Part shown: positions 27,574-38,200 of the stretch, piece after piece | Position numbering within the stretch: position 1 is the first letter of the stretch | How the letters are laid out: the number at the start of each line of letters is the position of its first letter | Assembly: GCA_964236465.1 (NCBI GenBank) | Contig: CAXSBZ010000010.1 | Coordinates: forward strand, 33,664-97,663 | Direction of reading: 5' to 3' | Source: Mucilaginibacter_A sp964236465 | GTDB taxonomy: Bacteria > Bacteroidota > Bacteroidia > Sphingobacteriales > Sphingobacteriaceae | Length of the DNA: 64,000 nucleotides | Program-made: the position numbers and the translations under genes | Notes under the pieces: generated by a model | The model's input: the letters and a program-made list of their open reading frames with translations, nothing else | Told to the model about the DNA's origin: nothing | Databases searched by the model: none

Positions 27574-28440
27574 CCACGGCCTTTAGGCCGTGGATAAAAA
27601 CGATAGAACGGGGCTTTAGCCAAAACCTAAATAGTTGCCACGGCCTTTAGGCCGTAGTTTAAAAAGAAATAAATTCTGGCTTTAGCCAAAACTTGCCACA
27701 TGCCATATACCAAAATATTGATACATTTTATTTGGGCAACCAAGAACCGTGAACCTTTAATCACAAAAGAGTTGAAGCCCTTACTACTGCAACATATTAA
27801 AGAGAATAGTATCAAAAAAGAAATTTTTATTGATACCATAAATTGTGTTTCCGATCATATTCATTTGCTCATTTCCCTCGGTACGGAACAAACTATTGCC
27901 AAAATAGCTATGCTCATCAAAGGAGAAGCTTCGTTTTGGGTGAATCAACAAAAGCTGCTCACAAACAAATTTGAATGGCAGGATGAGTATATTGCTTTAT
28001 CGGTTAGTTATTCTGTCATTAATAAAGTGAGAGCTTACATTTTGAATCAGGAAGCTCATCACCAGAAAAAAACTTTTGAGGAGGAATATGAAGGATTTAT
28101 TAAAGCACATTTGTTTGAAAATGGTTTTGGCTAAAGCCAACTGTATTAATTCCACGAAACCACGGCCTAAAGGCCATGGCAAATTTTAACCTGATTGTTT
28201 TTAACCCAATTTTTAATTGCTGTTAACATATTTGGTTGTAAGATAGGTGAAGCGAGATAATTATAATTTAGCTATAATTGCCACGGCCTTTAGGCCGTGG
28301 ATAAAGAACAATAAATAACAGGCTTTAGCCAAAAAACTAAACCAGAGTATGGATTTTTAAATGATGGGACTTGAAAGCGATTTGGCTAAAGTCAGTTGAC
28401 TTTTATACTATCCACAGCCTCAGGACCGTGGCAATTCTAG
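27574..28440. mobile_element. RAYT transposase with flanking REP hairpins
   Basis: The perfect palindrome CCACGGCCTTTAGGCCGTGG occurs at 27574-27593 and 28281-28300, with variants at about 27638-27656, 28159-28180 and 28412-28433. Each is paired with a second small hairpin GGCTTTAGCC (27612, 27679, 28127 inverted, 28321, 28383 inverted). They surround a Y1 transposase gene. The arrangement is a canonical REP cluster with its mobilising transposase; both orientations are present. Confidence 0.88.
27700..28134 (+). CDS. REP-associated tyrosine transposase (RAYT)
   Basis: 144 residues. The HUH metal-binding motif is HIH (53-55, in SDHIHLLISL), and the likely catalytic tyrosine is Tyr113 in RAYILNQEAHH. 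This is the IS200/Y1 fold that nicks and joins single-stranded REP hairpins. The stop codon lies inside a flanking REP (TTGGCTAAAGCC). Length fits the compact Bacteroidota members, and the protein appears intact. Confidence 0.9.
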   Translation: MPYTKILIHFIWATKNREPLITKELKPLLLQHIKENSIKKEIFIDTINCVSDHIHLLISLGTEQTIAKIAMLIKGEASFWVNQQKLLTNKFEWQDEYIALSVSYSVINKVRAYILNQEAHHQKKTFEEEYEGFIKAHLFENGFG

Positions 28441-28487
28441 TAAGGAAGATCGCTATAAAAATCAATTTAAACCAATATTACGCAATT

Positions 28488-28871
28488 GTGATCAAGCTAT
28501 TTTCAACTGCCACCATCATTCTTTTTATTTTGTTTGGATCTTTTGCACAACAAAACCAACAGCGCAACATTTGGATTTTTGCTACAGAAGCAGGCAATGC
28601 TTCTTTTATCACCCAAAAATCTATCTGGGCCAAAGATGCTGCCGGGTTAAAAGAACGTGATATCCAGGTGCATGAAGTGATCGGTTTAAAAGCCAACCAA
28701 GCCGTATTTAAAAAGTACAAAGCATCGGCACAAAAATTTACGTTTGTTTTGTTTGGAAAAGATGGCGGCGAAAAACTACGTTCGCACGAACCGGTAAGTT
28801 TAGAAAAACTGTACCAAACCATCGACGATATGCCGATGCGAAAAGCGGAAATGAAGCAGGGCAAACACTAA
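28488..28871 (+). CDS. DUF4174-like exported protein
   Basis: 127 residues from a GTG at 28488, giving a signal peptide that ends at GSFAQ. The longer frame from 28371 is read from REP sequence and is unlikely. RNIWIFATEAG and FVLFGKDGGEKLRS fit DUF4174, a small thioredoxin-like family of unknown function. A perfect copy of the dispersed word is read in frame (28597-28609, ASFIT), and another follows the stop. Confidence 0.65.
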   Translation: MIKLFSTATIILFILFGSFAQQNQQRNIWIFATEAGNASFITQKSIWAKDAAGLKERDIQVHEVIGLKANQAVFKKYKASAQKFTFVLFGKDGGEKLRSHEPVSLEKLYQTIDDMPMRKAEMKQGKH

Positions 28872-28900
28872 AAAAACAGGTATAAAAGAAGCATCAGTTT

Positions 28901-29653
28901 TTAGAGATCATTGCTGATGTGGCGATATTTTTTAAAATGATATAATTTGGCCACGTCTGATTTTAAATGTTTTAGCCAGCCAACATTAAAAACTAAAACA
29001 GCTAATAGCATTCCGATTAGGGGTGCGATCCAATAAAGCCAGTAACCCGTCCAAACATTGCTAATTATATCAGGGCCAAAACTTCGTGCCGGATTGGTGC
29101 TGGTTCCGGAAACAGGTGATTCTACAAAAACCATTACACAATAAATGACGGGCATTGTAAAAGGCGTAAAATTTTTGATTTTATCATGCGTGGTAAAAAA
29201 TATAATGACGGCAATCAACACAAAAGTTGTCCAGATTTCACCGATAAAAGCAGCATTCAAACTGCTTGGTATCGTTGCACCGTAATCCATACTTCGGCCT
29301 TGATTTTTCCACAGTAGCAAAGGCAGGCAGCCCAAAGTTGCACCTGCCATTTGTGCTGTGATAAAGCCAAGCATATTTTTAAACTGCATATTTTTGCGCA
29401 GCCAGAAAGCAATGCTCACAACGGGATTGATATGTGCACCGCTGATTTTTCCAACCGGAGAAATAGTGATCAAGCAACCGGTTGTGCCGAATAAAAAACC
29501 TGAAATTGCCCTACGGAAACCTGCATCAGGAATAAGCTTGATGATTGGCGAACCTTTGCCATTGATGAAAATTACCACCGATAAACCAACCAGAACCAAT
29601 AAAGCTGTTCCTATAAATTCGGATAGATAAGCTTTTAAAAATTTGGGGTCCAT
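28901..29653 (-). CDS. Aquaporin-like MIP family channel, second copy
   Basis: 250 residues with six hydrophobic segments. The first signature is SGAHINPVV (NPV at 76-78 instead of NPA) and the second is SGTSTNPARSFGPD (NPA at 187-189). It should conduct water or small neutral solutes. It differs from the MIP gene at 1801-2595, so the two are distant paralogues. A near copy of the dispersed word is read in frame at 29244. Confidence 0.85.
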   Translation of the reverse strand: MDPKFLKAYLSEFIGTALLVLVGLSVVIFINGKGSPIIKLIPDAGFRRAISGFLFGTTGCLITISPVGKISGAHINPVVSIAFWLRKNMQFKNMLGFITAQMAGATLGCLPLLLWKNQGRSMDYGATIPSSLNAAFIGEIWTTFVLIAVIIFFTTHDKIKNFTPFTMPVIYCVMVFVESPVSGTSTNPARSFGPDIISNVWTGYWLYWIAPLIGMLLAVLVFNVGWLKHLKSDVAKLYHFKKYRHISNDL

Positions 29654-29658
29654 CCGTA

Positions 29659-30774
29659 TTATTTAAAAGCTTCCCACCATTTGTTTACATGTGGTTTGCC
29701 GTTATAGGTATAAGTTTCGCCGGGTTGCGGTATCAATAAAGAAATATTTTTTTGTTGGGAAAGTTCCAGCAGCCTTTCAACCGGTTGTGTCCAGGTGTGG
29801 AAAGCCAAGTTGAACAAGCCCCAATGGATCGGCATCATCAGGTTGGCATTTAAAGCGAGAAAAGCATCCGCAGCATTATCCGGGCCCAGGTGGATGTCTT
29901 TCCAAAGATCATTATAAGCACCGATTTCCAGCATAGCGATATCAAAAGGGCCGTACTTTTCGCCAATGGTTTTAAAAAGCGGATGGATGCCCGAATCGGC
30001 ACCAAAATAAACTTTATGTTTCGGCCCCTGGATAATGTAGGAAGCCCAAAGTGTCGTGTTTCTATTGGTAATCCCTCTGCCCGAAAAATGACGAGCCGGT
30101 GCAGCAACCAGCTTAAAACTCGGCCAAACTTCTTTTTCCTGCCACCAATCAAACTCCGTGATTTGGTTTTTTGAGATGCCCCAATCGGTCAGGATCTTGC
30201 CAACACCTAATGAGCAAAAAAACGGGATGCTTCTTTTACCCAGTGTTTTTACGGTTGCTTCATCCAGGTGATCAAAATGATCGTGAGAAATGATGATTGC
30301 ATCGATTGGCGGCAAATCAGCTAAAGAAATAGGAGCAGGGAAAAAACGTTTCGGCCCAAAAAATTGAACGGGAGAGGCACGATCTACCCAAACCGGATCG
30401 GTCAGTATGCGTTTGCCATCAATTTCGATTAATAAGGAAGAGTGCCCAATCAGCGTTATCCGCAATTTATTTGACGGGAGGTTGTTTAGGAGGTTCAGAT
30501 CAACCGGAAACGGACCTGGCTGTATTCGTGGAGTTCGGTTGGGATGATCTTTCCGGTATTCTGCTAAAACTTTAAAAATACTGGAAGATAGACCGGTTTT
30601 GGTAGGGATGGGGTTGACGAAAACCTGACCGTTAAAATTGGGCGAATTATACATGGAAGCAGCAACAGCAGGGGTGAGTTTTGGTTTGGAGGAAGCCGGA
30701 ACAGGAACTAATGCAGCACCAGCAGCCAGCGCAGCAGTAGATTTAATGAAATTCCTTCTTGTTTGTAATTTCAT
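29659..30774 (-). CDS. Metallo-beta-lactamase-fold hydrolase, NAPE-PLD-like, Tat-exported
   Basis: 371 residues. The N-terminus MKLQTRRNFIKSTAAL is a twin-arginine signal. The metal motif is SHDHFDHLD (163-171), with later ligands in RHFSGRG, FGADSG and MPIHWG, an order typical of N-acyl-phosphatidylethanolamine phospholipase D-like proteins. It probably hydrolyses a phosphodiester or lactone in the periplasm. Its signal peptide is nearly the same as that of the enzyme at 41298. Confidence 0.85.
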   Translation of the reverse strand: MKLQTRRNFIKSTAALAAGAALVPVPASSKPKLTPAVAASMYNSPNFNGQVFVNPIPTKTGLSSSIFKVLAEYRKDHPNRTPRIQPGPFPVDLNLLNNLPSNKLRITLIGHSSLLIEIDGKRILTDPVWVDRASPVQFFGPKRFFPAPISLADLPPIDAIIISHDHFDHLDEATVKTLGKRSIPFFCSLGVGKILTDWGISKNQITEFDWWQEKEVWPSFKLVAAPARHFSGRGITNRNTTLWASYIIQGPKHKVYFGADSGIHPLFKTIGEKYGPFDIAMLEIGAYNDLWKDIHLGPDNAADAFLALNANLMMPIHWGLFNLAFHTWTQPVERLLELSQQKNISLLIPQPGETYTYNGKPHVNKWWEAFK

Positions 30775-30843
30775 ATCAGAAAGTTTTTTAATTGCTATTG
30801 CAAGATGCTGTTTTTACCGGTATAAATTGAAGGCTTATTTTTT

Positions 30844-30947
30844 AAAGCCTCAGCCCGGCGCGCTCCGGGGTAGAAAAGATTAGCTTCGCCAGCGTTTTTA
30901 AGTTCCTCTCTTTTTAAAGAGGGATTTAGGCTGAGGCTGGTGAAGCA
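30844..30947. repeat. Degenerate small inverted-repeat element
   Basis: Starts with AAGCCTCAGCCC and ends with GGCTGAGGCTGGTG, with AAAGAGGGATTTAGG inside. It resembles the complete element at 54456-54558 with a changed centre. No gene inside. Confidence 0.45.
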
Positions 30948-30983
30948 TTTCAAACATTAAGCCCAAAAATACTTTTTAAAGTT

Positions 30984-31499
30984 ATGACAGAAGCTTTGAA
31001 CCAAGCCAGGCAACAATACGAACCGGAAACCGTACAGATTTTATTTGTAGAAGAAGCCGTACAACCTGGAAATGTGTTTTTTTACCGCAAAAACTCCAAT
31101 GTTTTTAGGGCGGTAAAAGAAGCATTCAGCCAGGTTTTCGGCGAATTTAAAAGCCATGAAGAATTTCTTGCTTTCTTTAAAGAAAACGGCTGTTATGTAG
31201 ATTACCTCTGCCCGGATATGATCAACGGGTTAACTATAGAATTTAGAAAACAAGTCAGGACTGACAGCATCAAGCCCTTAAGCGAACGGTTGACAGTGCT
31301 ACAGCCCAAAGTGGTTATCACCGTCATGAAAGTTTTGGAAAAAGAGGTGTTGGAAGCGATCCGATTATCCGAAATTACTTCTGTTCAATACACCAAAGCC
31401 ATTGCCTTTCCGGCGCATAGCAAAACTAATGCAGACAAATGTGTGAGTGAATTGGTGGCGGTTTTGGAGGAGTTGGTGGAAGTGGGGATTTTTGAGTAA
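30984..31499 (+). CDS. Hypothetical protein, possibly uracil-DNA-glycosylase-like fold
   Basis: 171 residues, no signal peptide. LFVEEAVQPGNVFFYRKNSNVF near residues 20-41 faintly resembles the motif region of small uracil-DNA-glycosylase-like proteins, and the C-terminal part alternates strands and helices (PKVVITVMK, IAFPAHSKTN). I do not assign a function. A copy of the dispersed word is read in frame (31113-31125, VKEAF). Confidence 0.55.
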   Translation: MTEALNQARQQYEPETVQILFVEEAVQPGNVFFYRKNSNVFRAVKEAFSQVFGEFKSHEEFLAFFKENGCYVDYLCPDMINGLTIEFRKQVRTDSIKPLSERLTVLQPKVVITVMKVLEKEVLEAIRLSEITSVQYTKAIAFPAHSKTNADKCVSELVAVLEELVEVGIFE

Positions 31500-31539
31500 G
31501 TTTTTTTAATCAAACCACAAACACTATAACAAGCTTCAT

Positions 31540-32547
31540 TTACTGGTTTAAATAATTACCCAAACTAGCAACATAACTGTCGTCAATATCATCCATGTGG
31601 CTGGTTAAATAATTATTTACTTTAACCGCATCAGCAGCAAATGCTTCTTTTAGTGCCTTCTTTTTTAAGGTCGTTTTATGGAATCGGTTACTCATAACAT
31701 CCATTATATAATAAGTACTTTCATCCACATATTCATCATAGTTGTTACCGCTGGAGGTCATGCCGTCGGTATGGTAGTTGTTCTTAATGAATTTAGTGTT
31801 TATTTGCTTGTAGATTTTATATTTTTTTCCGTTCGATAAAACTTGAATATAACGTATGGGATCAATTTCAGGCACAAATTCAAAAGTTTCAATTTGTCCG
31901 CCATCTTTGTGTAACGTAAAGGCTTTTACCTGGCCTTTGTCTATTTTAATGGCATTTGTTTTATTCTCGCTCAGCAATAAAGTACCGTTGATCTTGTCAT
32001 AATTGAAATGATAGTTTGGGTTTTTGATAACCGAATCTTTAACGCTTAATACCGTACCATCTGCCCAATCATTAAATAAGTAGCGACTTCCCCTTGTTGC
32101 CTCAGTGTGCGTAAACACTGGCAGTAATGCACCTGTGCTCCCGCCTGTGCTTCCATAAATTAAGCTGGTTGCAGCACCCTGCCGTTGGGTTAAGTCATTA
32201 GCAAATTTGTTGGTCGAGCCTGTGCCCGCTTGATTTTCATTAATGTTAGTACCTGCTTTTGCAGCCAGCACAATTATCAAATCTTTATTGTTGTTAACGT
32301 TTATTTGTTTATCCTCATAGCCCGGGCAGGTAATTACTAATTTCGCTTTTGGGTTTACGCCCATTGAAAACTCGCCTACCGAATCTACCTTCAATACCGT
32401 TGGACTTGATTTTACTTCAACCATGGCCAAAGGTAAGGCATGGCCTGCTTCATTTTTTACAGTACCCGAAACGGTAATAGTTTGGGCAAACCCAAAAGAG
32501 CTTAGCAGAACAAAAAAAATGATCGGAAAAAAGGATTGTTTTTTCAT
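31540..32547 (-). CDS. Exported protein with carboxypeptidase-regulatory-like domain
   Basis: 335 residues from the ATG at 32547; the extra codons up to 32583 lack support. The signal peptide ends at GFAQ. ITVSGTVKNEAGHALPLAMVEV to about residue 90 is a carboxypeptidase-D regulatory-like beta-sandwich common in Bacteroidota surface proteins. The rest is of unknown fold. It is probably periplasmic or surface-linked. A dispersed word copy lies at 31641 (ALKEAF). Confidence 0.65.
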   Translation of the reverse strand: MKKQSFFPIIFFVLLSSFGFAQTITVSGTVKNEAGHALPLAMVEVKSSPTVLKVDSVGEFSMGVNPKAKLVITCPGYEDKQINVNNNKDLIIVLAAKAGTNINENQAGTGSTNKFANDLTQRQGAATSLIYGSTGGSTGALLPVFTHTEATRGSRYLFNDWADGTVLSVKDSVIKNPNYHFNYDKINGTLLLSENKTNAIKIDKGQVKAFTLHKDGGQIETFEFVPEIDPIRYIQVLSNGKKYKIYKQINTKFIKNNYHTDGMTSSGNNYDEYVDESTYYIMDVMSNRFHKTTLKKKALKEAFAADAVKVNNYLTSHMDDIDDSYVASLGNYLNQ

Positions 32548-32762
32548 AAGTTTAAAAAAGCAGTGTATTTCAAATTTAAACATTTTCAGAATATCAGTTT
32601 AAAGTAATGTTCAATTTATTTTTATGCTTCTTTTATCACTTAAAAATTAGCAATCCAATGTTTTCTGCATCTTCATGTATTCCAAAACAAAATTTATAGG
32701 CATAAAAGAAGCATTGATTTTTTTACTAATTTTAATGGCCTAACTTAAATTAAATTACTTTA

Positions 32763-32800
32763 AAACAAGGAAGGCTGCCAATTTGCAGCCTTCCTTGTTT
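32763..32800 (-). terminator. Strong hairpin terminator of the SusCD locus
   Basis: A perfect 16-bp stem (32763-32778 with 32785-32800) with a 6-base loop, followed on the minus strand by T-rich sequence. It lies 13 bases past the last gene of the SusCD operon. Confidence 0.85.
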
Positions 32801-32812
32801 ATTTTGTAAAAC

Positions 32813-33730
32813 TTATTTGTGATAAGTATCGTCAATATATCTGGGTGAGGCTCCACCAGAAATATGGTTAATTTCGAATATTTTAGAATCAGTAGATTTC
32901 GTTGGCGGCGGTATGGTAAATTTAGGAGGTACTACATTAGTAATAGGGGAAGACAAACCAGCCCAAATTGCAATATCTTCAGGAAGAAATTTAACAGCCC
33001 AATTGCTGTAAGTAACTTCACCATTAACAACAGTTCTGGTAAAAGTAACGTCGTACATTACGTGATTTCCATTGTATCCAGTTTCCATTTTAAATTCTGT
33101 AGGCGAAACAGGATTAATTTTACCATTATTAGTGGTAAAAGTGCTTGGTGTAGAACCCTGATTAAGTGAAGGTATTGCACCAGCACCCGGCCCCGTTCCA
33201 TTATTATATCTTCTATAATCCCAAATATAAGTTCCAGCAAAATCATTACCGATAATGTGGTAATAATGTACCCCAAAATTGCCACTGATTGTACCTGTGG
33301 AAACACTTGCAATTTTTACCGGTAGTTGGTAGCTTTTTGAAGGGTCAAGCAATTTTTTATAAATGGTTAGGGTAACATTAGCCAGGCGTTGACCAGCTTT
33401 AATAGTAACTGTAGTAGGCGACAGTACGTAGGCAGTGGTAGGCATTGTTACATAACCTATTGCCGGATCAGCTATAATCGACGAATTATCAACTGCCAAA
33501 TTAACGGTTACATTACTGGTTAGCGGATTTGGTGAAGCAACATTTACTTGAAATGTTGTTACAATAGTATCAGCCGCTGAGGTAATGGCATCCTGGCCAA
33601 AATAAGCTTTACCGCTTTCAACCAGTTCAACTACTGTACTTAAGTTGGAAAAGTCTGAATTCGGCTTATCCTTTAGGCAAGAGGTTAAAGCGACTATAAA
33701 GGCTGTTAATATGAATAGTATTTTTTTCAT
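32813..33730 (-). CDS. DUF1735-type surface lipoprotein
   Basis: 305 residues. Lipoprotein signal ending at ALTSC. The N-terminal half is a beta-rich DUF1735-type domain (TVTIKAGQRLANVTLTIYK), with a C-terminal domain of unknown fold. Such proteins often bind glycans at the cell surface beside SusCD. It is the third gene of the operon. Confidence 0.75.
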   Translation of the reverse strand: MKKILFILTAFIVALTSCLKDKPNSDFSNLSTVVELVESGKAYFGQDAITSAADTIVTTFQVNVASPNPLTSNVTVNLAVDNSSIIADPAIGYVTMPTTAYVLSPTTVTIKAGQRLANVTLTIYKKLLDPSKSYQLPVKIASVSTGTISGNFGVHYYHIIGNDFAGTYIWDYRRYNNGTGPGAGAIPSLNQGSTPSTFTTNNGKINPVSPTEFKMETGYNGNHVMYDVTFTRTVVNGEVTYSNWAVKFLPEDIAIWAGLSSPITNVVPPKFTIPPPTKSTDSKIFEINHISGGASPRYIDDTYHK

Positions 33731-33759
33731 TTTTTTCTTTTTAATAGTTCAAATAACAA

Positions 33760-35286
33760 TTAAGGCATCCAGAATATTTTGGAATTGAAAATATCTGCTG
33801 CTGTACCGCCCGATGACACATTTGCTGCGTTATAGCTAATTTCACTTGTTGGATAAGGTATGCGATAGGGTATGTGGGTTGCAGTGTTGCCCGGATAAAT
33901 AGATACAGGCAGGTCAGACGGATAGCCTAATCTTCTCCAGTCGCTGTAAGATTCCAATGGGTCAAAAGTATTACAGGCAGCCCATTTTTGGGTGATAATG
34001 GTTTGCAGTACGTTTGTTGAACTTGTTAAGTTGGTGAGGGGCTTGCTTTGTGAAGTATATGTTTCAGCAGCATTAGCATAATTGGTTAACCCTAATAGCC
34101 TAAATGATTCTGAAACAGCACTCTTATAGGTAATGGCAACGGTGCCGCTTAAATAGCCGCGCTGTATAGCTTCTGCCTGCAAAAATAAGCTTTCAAATGC
34201 TGGTATCATTACCGCATCCTGATTGGCACCTTTTGGTACACCGGCAGTCGTATAGCCAGTGCCGATTATAGCAGAAATGGACGAATTAGGGTCAACAGTG
34301 GTTGCCCCATAAGCACGGCCAACTACTTTTCCGCTGGCTAAAGGTGCGTAAAAGTAGGTAACCCGGGGGTCATTGTTATTATTATAAAAGTTTACGGCGT
34401 AGGCGTTAGCACGGTAATATAAGGTATTCGTTCCATTTGAACCTACAGCGTTGGCAACAATATCCAGATAAAAAGGGTTTTCCTGTGCATCAGAACCACT
34501 GGAGTAACCGGGATTAATTGAAGCATCTGTACCTGCCGGAAGAAAATCAGCGGTAGTCATAGATGATAATGCTGTTTTTACCGCAGCACTGCCGATACCA
34601 CCTTGTGTTTGCCGCATCAGCATTTTTAACTTTAAAGTTTTGGCAAATTGTGTCCATTTAGTCATGTTGCCTGCAAACATGATATCATAATTTCCCGGGC
34701 TTACAGCAGTAGCAGTATTGGCATTAATAATTGTTACAGCCGAATCTAATTTTGCAATACAGCTTTGATAAATGGTACTGGCATCATCGTATTTATAGGA
34801 AAATTGAGCATTTGCAGATAAAGCCTGGCTGTAAGGGGCATTATTGTATAGGTCAACTATCCTTTGGTAAACAAAAGCGGTCATAATCATGCCAATAGCT
34901 CTGTAATCTGCTTGTGAAGGTGTTGTTCCGGCTTCAGATAACAGTAATTTGTAGTTTTCAAGATTAATATATGCCGATTCCCAATTGCCAGTGTAATTAT
35001 CACTGGTAAGCTGGTACAATACAAAAGCAGGGGCTGGTGTATAACCACCGCTTTGGGTCCAATACCCCATCCAGTTATCTAAGAAATCAACATTTCCGCC
35101 AAATTTTAAAGACGCTGTATTTTTCAAAGATGAGCTAAGTGTATATTTAGGTAGTACAGAGGTAGGTGTATTGGGATTATTATTGATATCAAAAGCACCT
35201 TTTTTACAGCCACCAATGCTAAGTAGCGTCATTATAAAAAGTAAAGCAAAGTTTACTTTTTGTTTTAATATTGTTTTTATGTTCAT
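33760..35286 (-). CDS. SusD/RagB family nutrient-binding lipoprotein
   Basis: 508 residues. The signal peptide ends in IGGC, the lipid-modified Cys. NPNTPTSVLPKYTLSSSL and GYWTQSGGY at the N-terminus are typical of the SusD-like family type 2. It captures a ligand at the surface and passes it to the SusC channel. The start region MNIKTIL resembles a decayed copy of the dispersed word. It lies 12 bases after the SusC gene. Confidence 0.92.
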   Translation of the reverse strand: MNIKTILKQKVNFALLFIMTLLSIGGCKKGAFDINNNPNTPTSVLPKYTLSSSLKNTASLKFGGNVDFLDNWMGYWTQSGGYTPAPAFVLYQLTSDNYTGNWESAYINLENYKLLLSEAGTTPSQADYRAIGMIMTAFVYQRIVDLYNNAPYSQALSANAQFSYKYDDASTIYQSCIAKLDSAVTIINANTATAVSPGNYDIMFAGNMTKWTQFAKTLKLKMLMRQTQGGIGSAAVKTALSSMTTADFLPAGTDASINPGYSSGSDAQENPFYLDIVANAVGSNGTNTLYYRANAYAVNFYNNNNDPRVTYFYAPLASGKVVGRAYGATTVDPNSSISAIIGTGYTTAGVPKGANQDAVMIPAFESLFLQAEAIQRGYLSGTVAITYKSAVSESFRLLGLTNYANAAETYTSQSKPLTNLTSSTNVLQTIITQKWAACNTFDPLESYSDWRRLGYPSDLPVSIYPGNTATHIPYRIPYPTSEISYNAANVSSGGTAADIFNSKIFWMP

Positions 35287-35298
35287 TTTTCTTTGTTC

Positions 35299-38200
35299 TT
35301 AGAAAGTTACAGATATAGTTCCACTGTATATCCTGGTAGGGGGGGCTTGATTAACTGTAGTATAACCTACTGCATTGCCATTGTCTTCACTATACTCTGG
35401 GTCTGTCCATTTATTTGTTGAAGGACGAAACATCAGTAAATTACGGCCTGATATAGAAATTGTAGCACCTTTAATAAATTTGACACTTCTTAAAAATTGT
35501 TTTGGCACATTATAAGCAATAGCAGCTTCCCTTAGTTTCCATGCTGCGGCACTAACTACATAATTGGCATCTATGCTATTATAAATGCTTGCCCAAAATT
35601 CAGAATTACCATATTCAGTTTCAACATTAGTGTTATTAACATAATTGCCATTTGCATCTTTGTATTCTGAGTTAGGATATACAAAACGTTGGCGGTTGGC
35701 AACTGCTGTAGTAAGGCCCACACCACTATGATCAATTGTTTTGCCAATTTGGTTATAGGTTACATAGCCACTTCTGTAATCGATAGTTGTACTAAATGTA
35801 AAACTTTTGTAGCTAACAGATGAGCTTATACCAACAATATCCCTTGGGGTGGCACGGCCTAAAATGCTTAACGCAGAAGCTTTTGTAGGTAGGCCTGTAT
35901 TGGCATCTACAATTACTTTTCCGTTTGATGGGTCTCTTTTCCAATCAAAGCCTTCAATAACTGAATAAGCCTTACCAACAACGGCATAAGTGTTATAACC
36001 AATATTTAAAGAATTTACACCCGAAACAATAGAATTAACTTTATTGTCATTACGGAACCAGTTAACCTTGGCAGACCAGGTAACATTATGTGATCTAACG
36101 ATAGTTCCGCCTAAATCAAGCTCGATCCCTTTATTTGTGGTATTGGCCGCATTTATTAATGCAGTTGTAAAGCCTGAAGCTCTTGAAACTTGTGCATATA
36201 CAATTCCGTCTTTGGTATCTTGTTGAAAAATCGACGCTCCAAAGGTAAGCCTGTCTTTTAGGAAACCTAATTCTAAACCCAACTCATTTTCAGTAGTTTT
36301 CTCAGGTTTAATATTAGGGTTGGCAATAGTTGTTGACAATGAATAGCCGGATATGCCAGAACTGGAATAGGGAAAACCAGAGGCAAGGGTTACAGTAGGG
36401 GCAGTTTGGTAAGCACCGTAAGCAATATATTGCGACCCGTTTGCCAATGCAGAGACGTTACCAGTTACTGAATGTGCAAAGCGCAGCTTTGCAAAATTTA
36501 AAATATCATTTTGGGTAATACTTTTAAACAATTCGCTTAAAAGTAATGAGCCATCAATATCATAATATGGTATAAACCGGTTAGCTTTTGAAAGCCTGGA
36601 ATCAATATCTGTTCTATAAGATCCATGTAAAAAGGCAAAATCTTTATAGCTAATTTCTGCTTCACCAAAATAACCTAACTTACGTGCTTCAACGTTATAC
36701 TCTACTGTAGGGGCTGTTGACGCATAGTTTGAGGTATTGTAGGGTAGAAAGTTTAAATAGGTGCCTCCAGTTATCGCATTTGGTGAACTGGTTAAGGTTG
36801 TGGCTAAGCTATTAGATGTAGTTAAGGTTGATACACCTACAGAAGTATAATTAATTTTGTTGTCTAAGTAAGCGGCCCCTAAAGTTCCTCTAAAATTAAA
36901 ACCTTTGTTAATTTTAGTGTTAAAATTAGCTAAAATGTCTGAACTGAATAAAGTATTTTGAAAATTGTAGGTAGCATAAGAAGGCAATACATCTGTTGCA
37001 TCATATTTAACACCAGCATTAGTTGGTATCAGCACAGAACCATCAGTACTGGTTTGATTAGTAATAACATTGGTTTTTGAATAAGTACTGTAAGTTCTGC
37101 CAGCATCTTTAAACTCGTCTCGTCTGCCTGTATTATCAATAGAGGTGCGATAAGTTAAATTTAACCATTTTGTTGGTTTTGCATTTAAGGCTAAGTTGGC
37201 ATTAATATGATCTTCAGTAATTTCATTTCTTGTTTCTTGTATAATCTGGCCAGGGCTAATATAATAATCGTTGTAATAGTTATCCACGTTGCCCCATTTT
37301 GAATTAGGGTCTTTAAGAATATTTACAGGTATAAATGTAGGCGATTCCAATAAATCAGTATAAACTGATCCAGTATTGGTGGTATTGGTATATCTGCGGG
37401 TATAAGCTGCTGAATAGGTAGCCGAAAAAATTCCATATTTTTTATCACCTGCTAAACGAAAAATATCTCTTCGGCCTATATCTCCCGGTGTTACTGCCTT
37501 ACTGCTTAAATCTTGGAAAGACATTAAGAAGTTTCCGTTCTCATCACCAGATGAATATGAAAAATTATTTTGAAGTGTTACACCTGTATTAAAAAAATCT
37601 CTTTTTTGATTTTTAATTGAACTGTAAGGAACCATTAACACCGAACCATCTGCTGCAGGGCGACCAAGCGGAACCATTTTGCCATTATATAAAGGGCCGT
37701 AGCTTTGGTTTTCATACGGAATATAGTAAGACAGATCATTGAAATCGTAAACAGTACTTTCGCCTCCGTTGCTACCAAAACTATTTTGTAAAGCAGGTAG
37801 ATAAGCAACTCTTTCTAATTGGGTTGTTTGAGAAAAAGTAATGCTTGGTGTCCTGGAGTTAGAACCATGCTTAGTAGTGATAACAATTACACCATTGGAT
37901 GCATCGGAACCGTATACGGCAGATGCGCTTGATCCTTTTAATACTGTGGTAGATTCAATATCTTCCGGATTCAATGTGTTAATATCACTGTAGTAGATAG
38001 AACCATCAACAACAATTAAAGGCTGGTTATTACCGGTTAATGAACGGGTACCGCGCAGGGTAATGCGGGTTGGTGCAAACAAACCATTATTGGTAGTATT
38101 AATTTGTAAGCCGGATACCTTGCCTGTTAAACCATTTGCAAGGCTTATTGGTTTGGCTGTTGTAATGTCTGAACCTGAAACTTTAGTGGTTGAGTAGCCT

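Noticed and set aside
27574..28440. CRISPR array
   Set aside because: The repeated palindromes are unevenly spaced, occur in both orientations and flank a transposase; they are REPs. No CRISPR-type regular spacing was seen in the window.
28371..28487. N-terminal extension of the DUF4174-like protein
   Set aside because: It is read from REP sequence; the GTG at 28488 gives a proper signal peptide.
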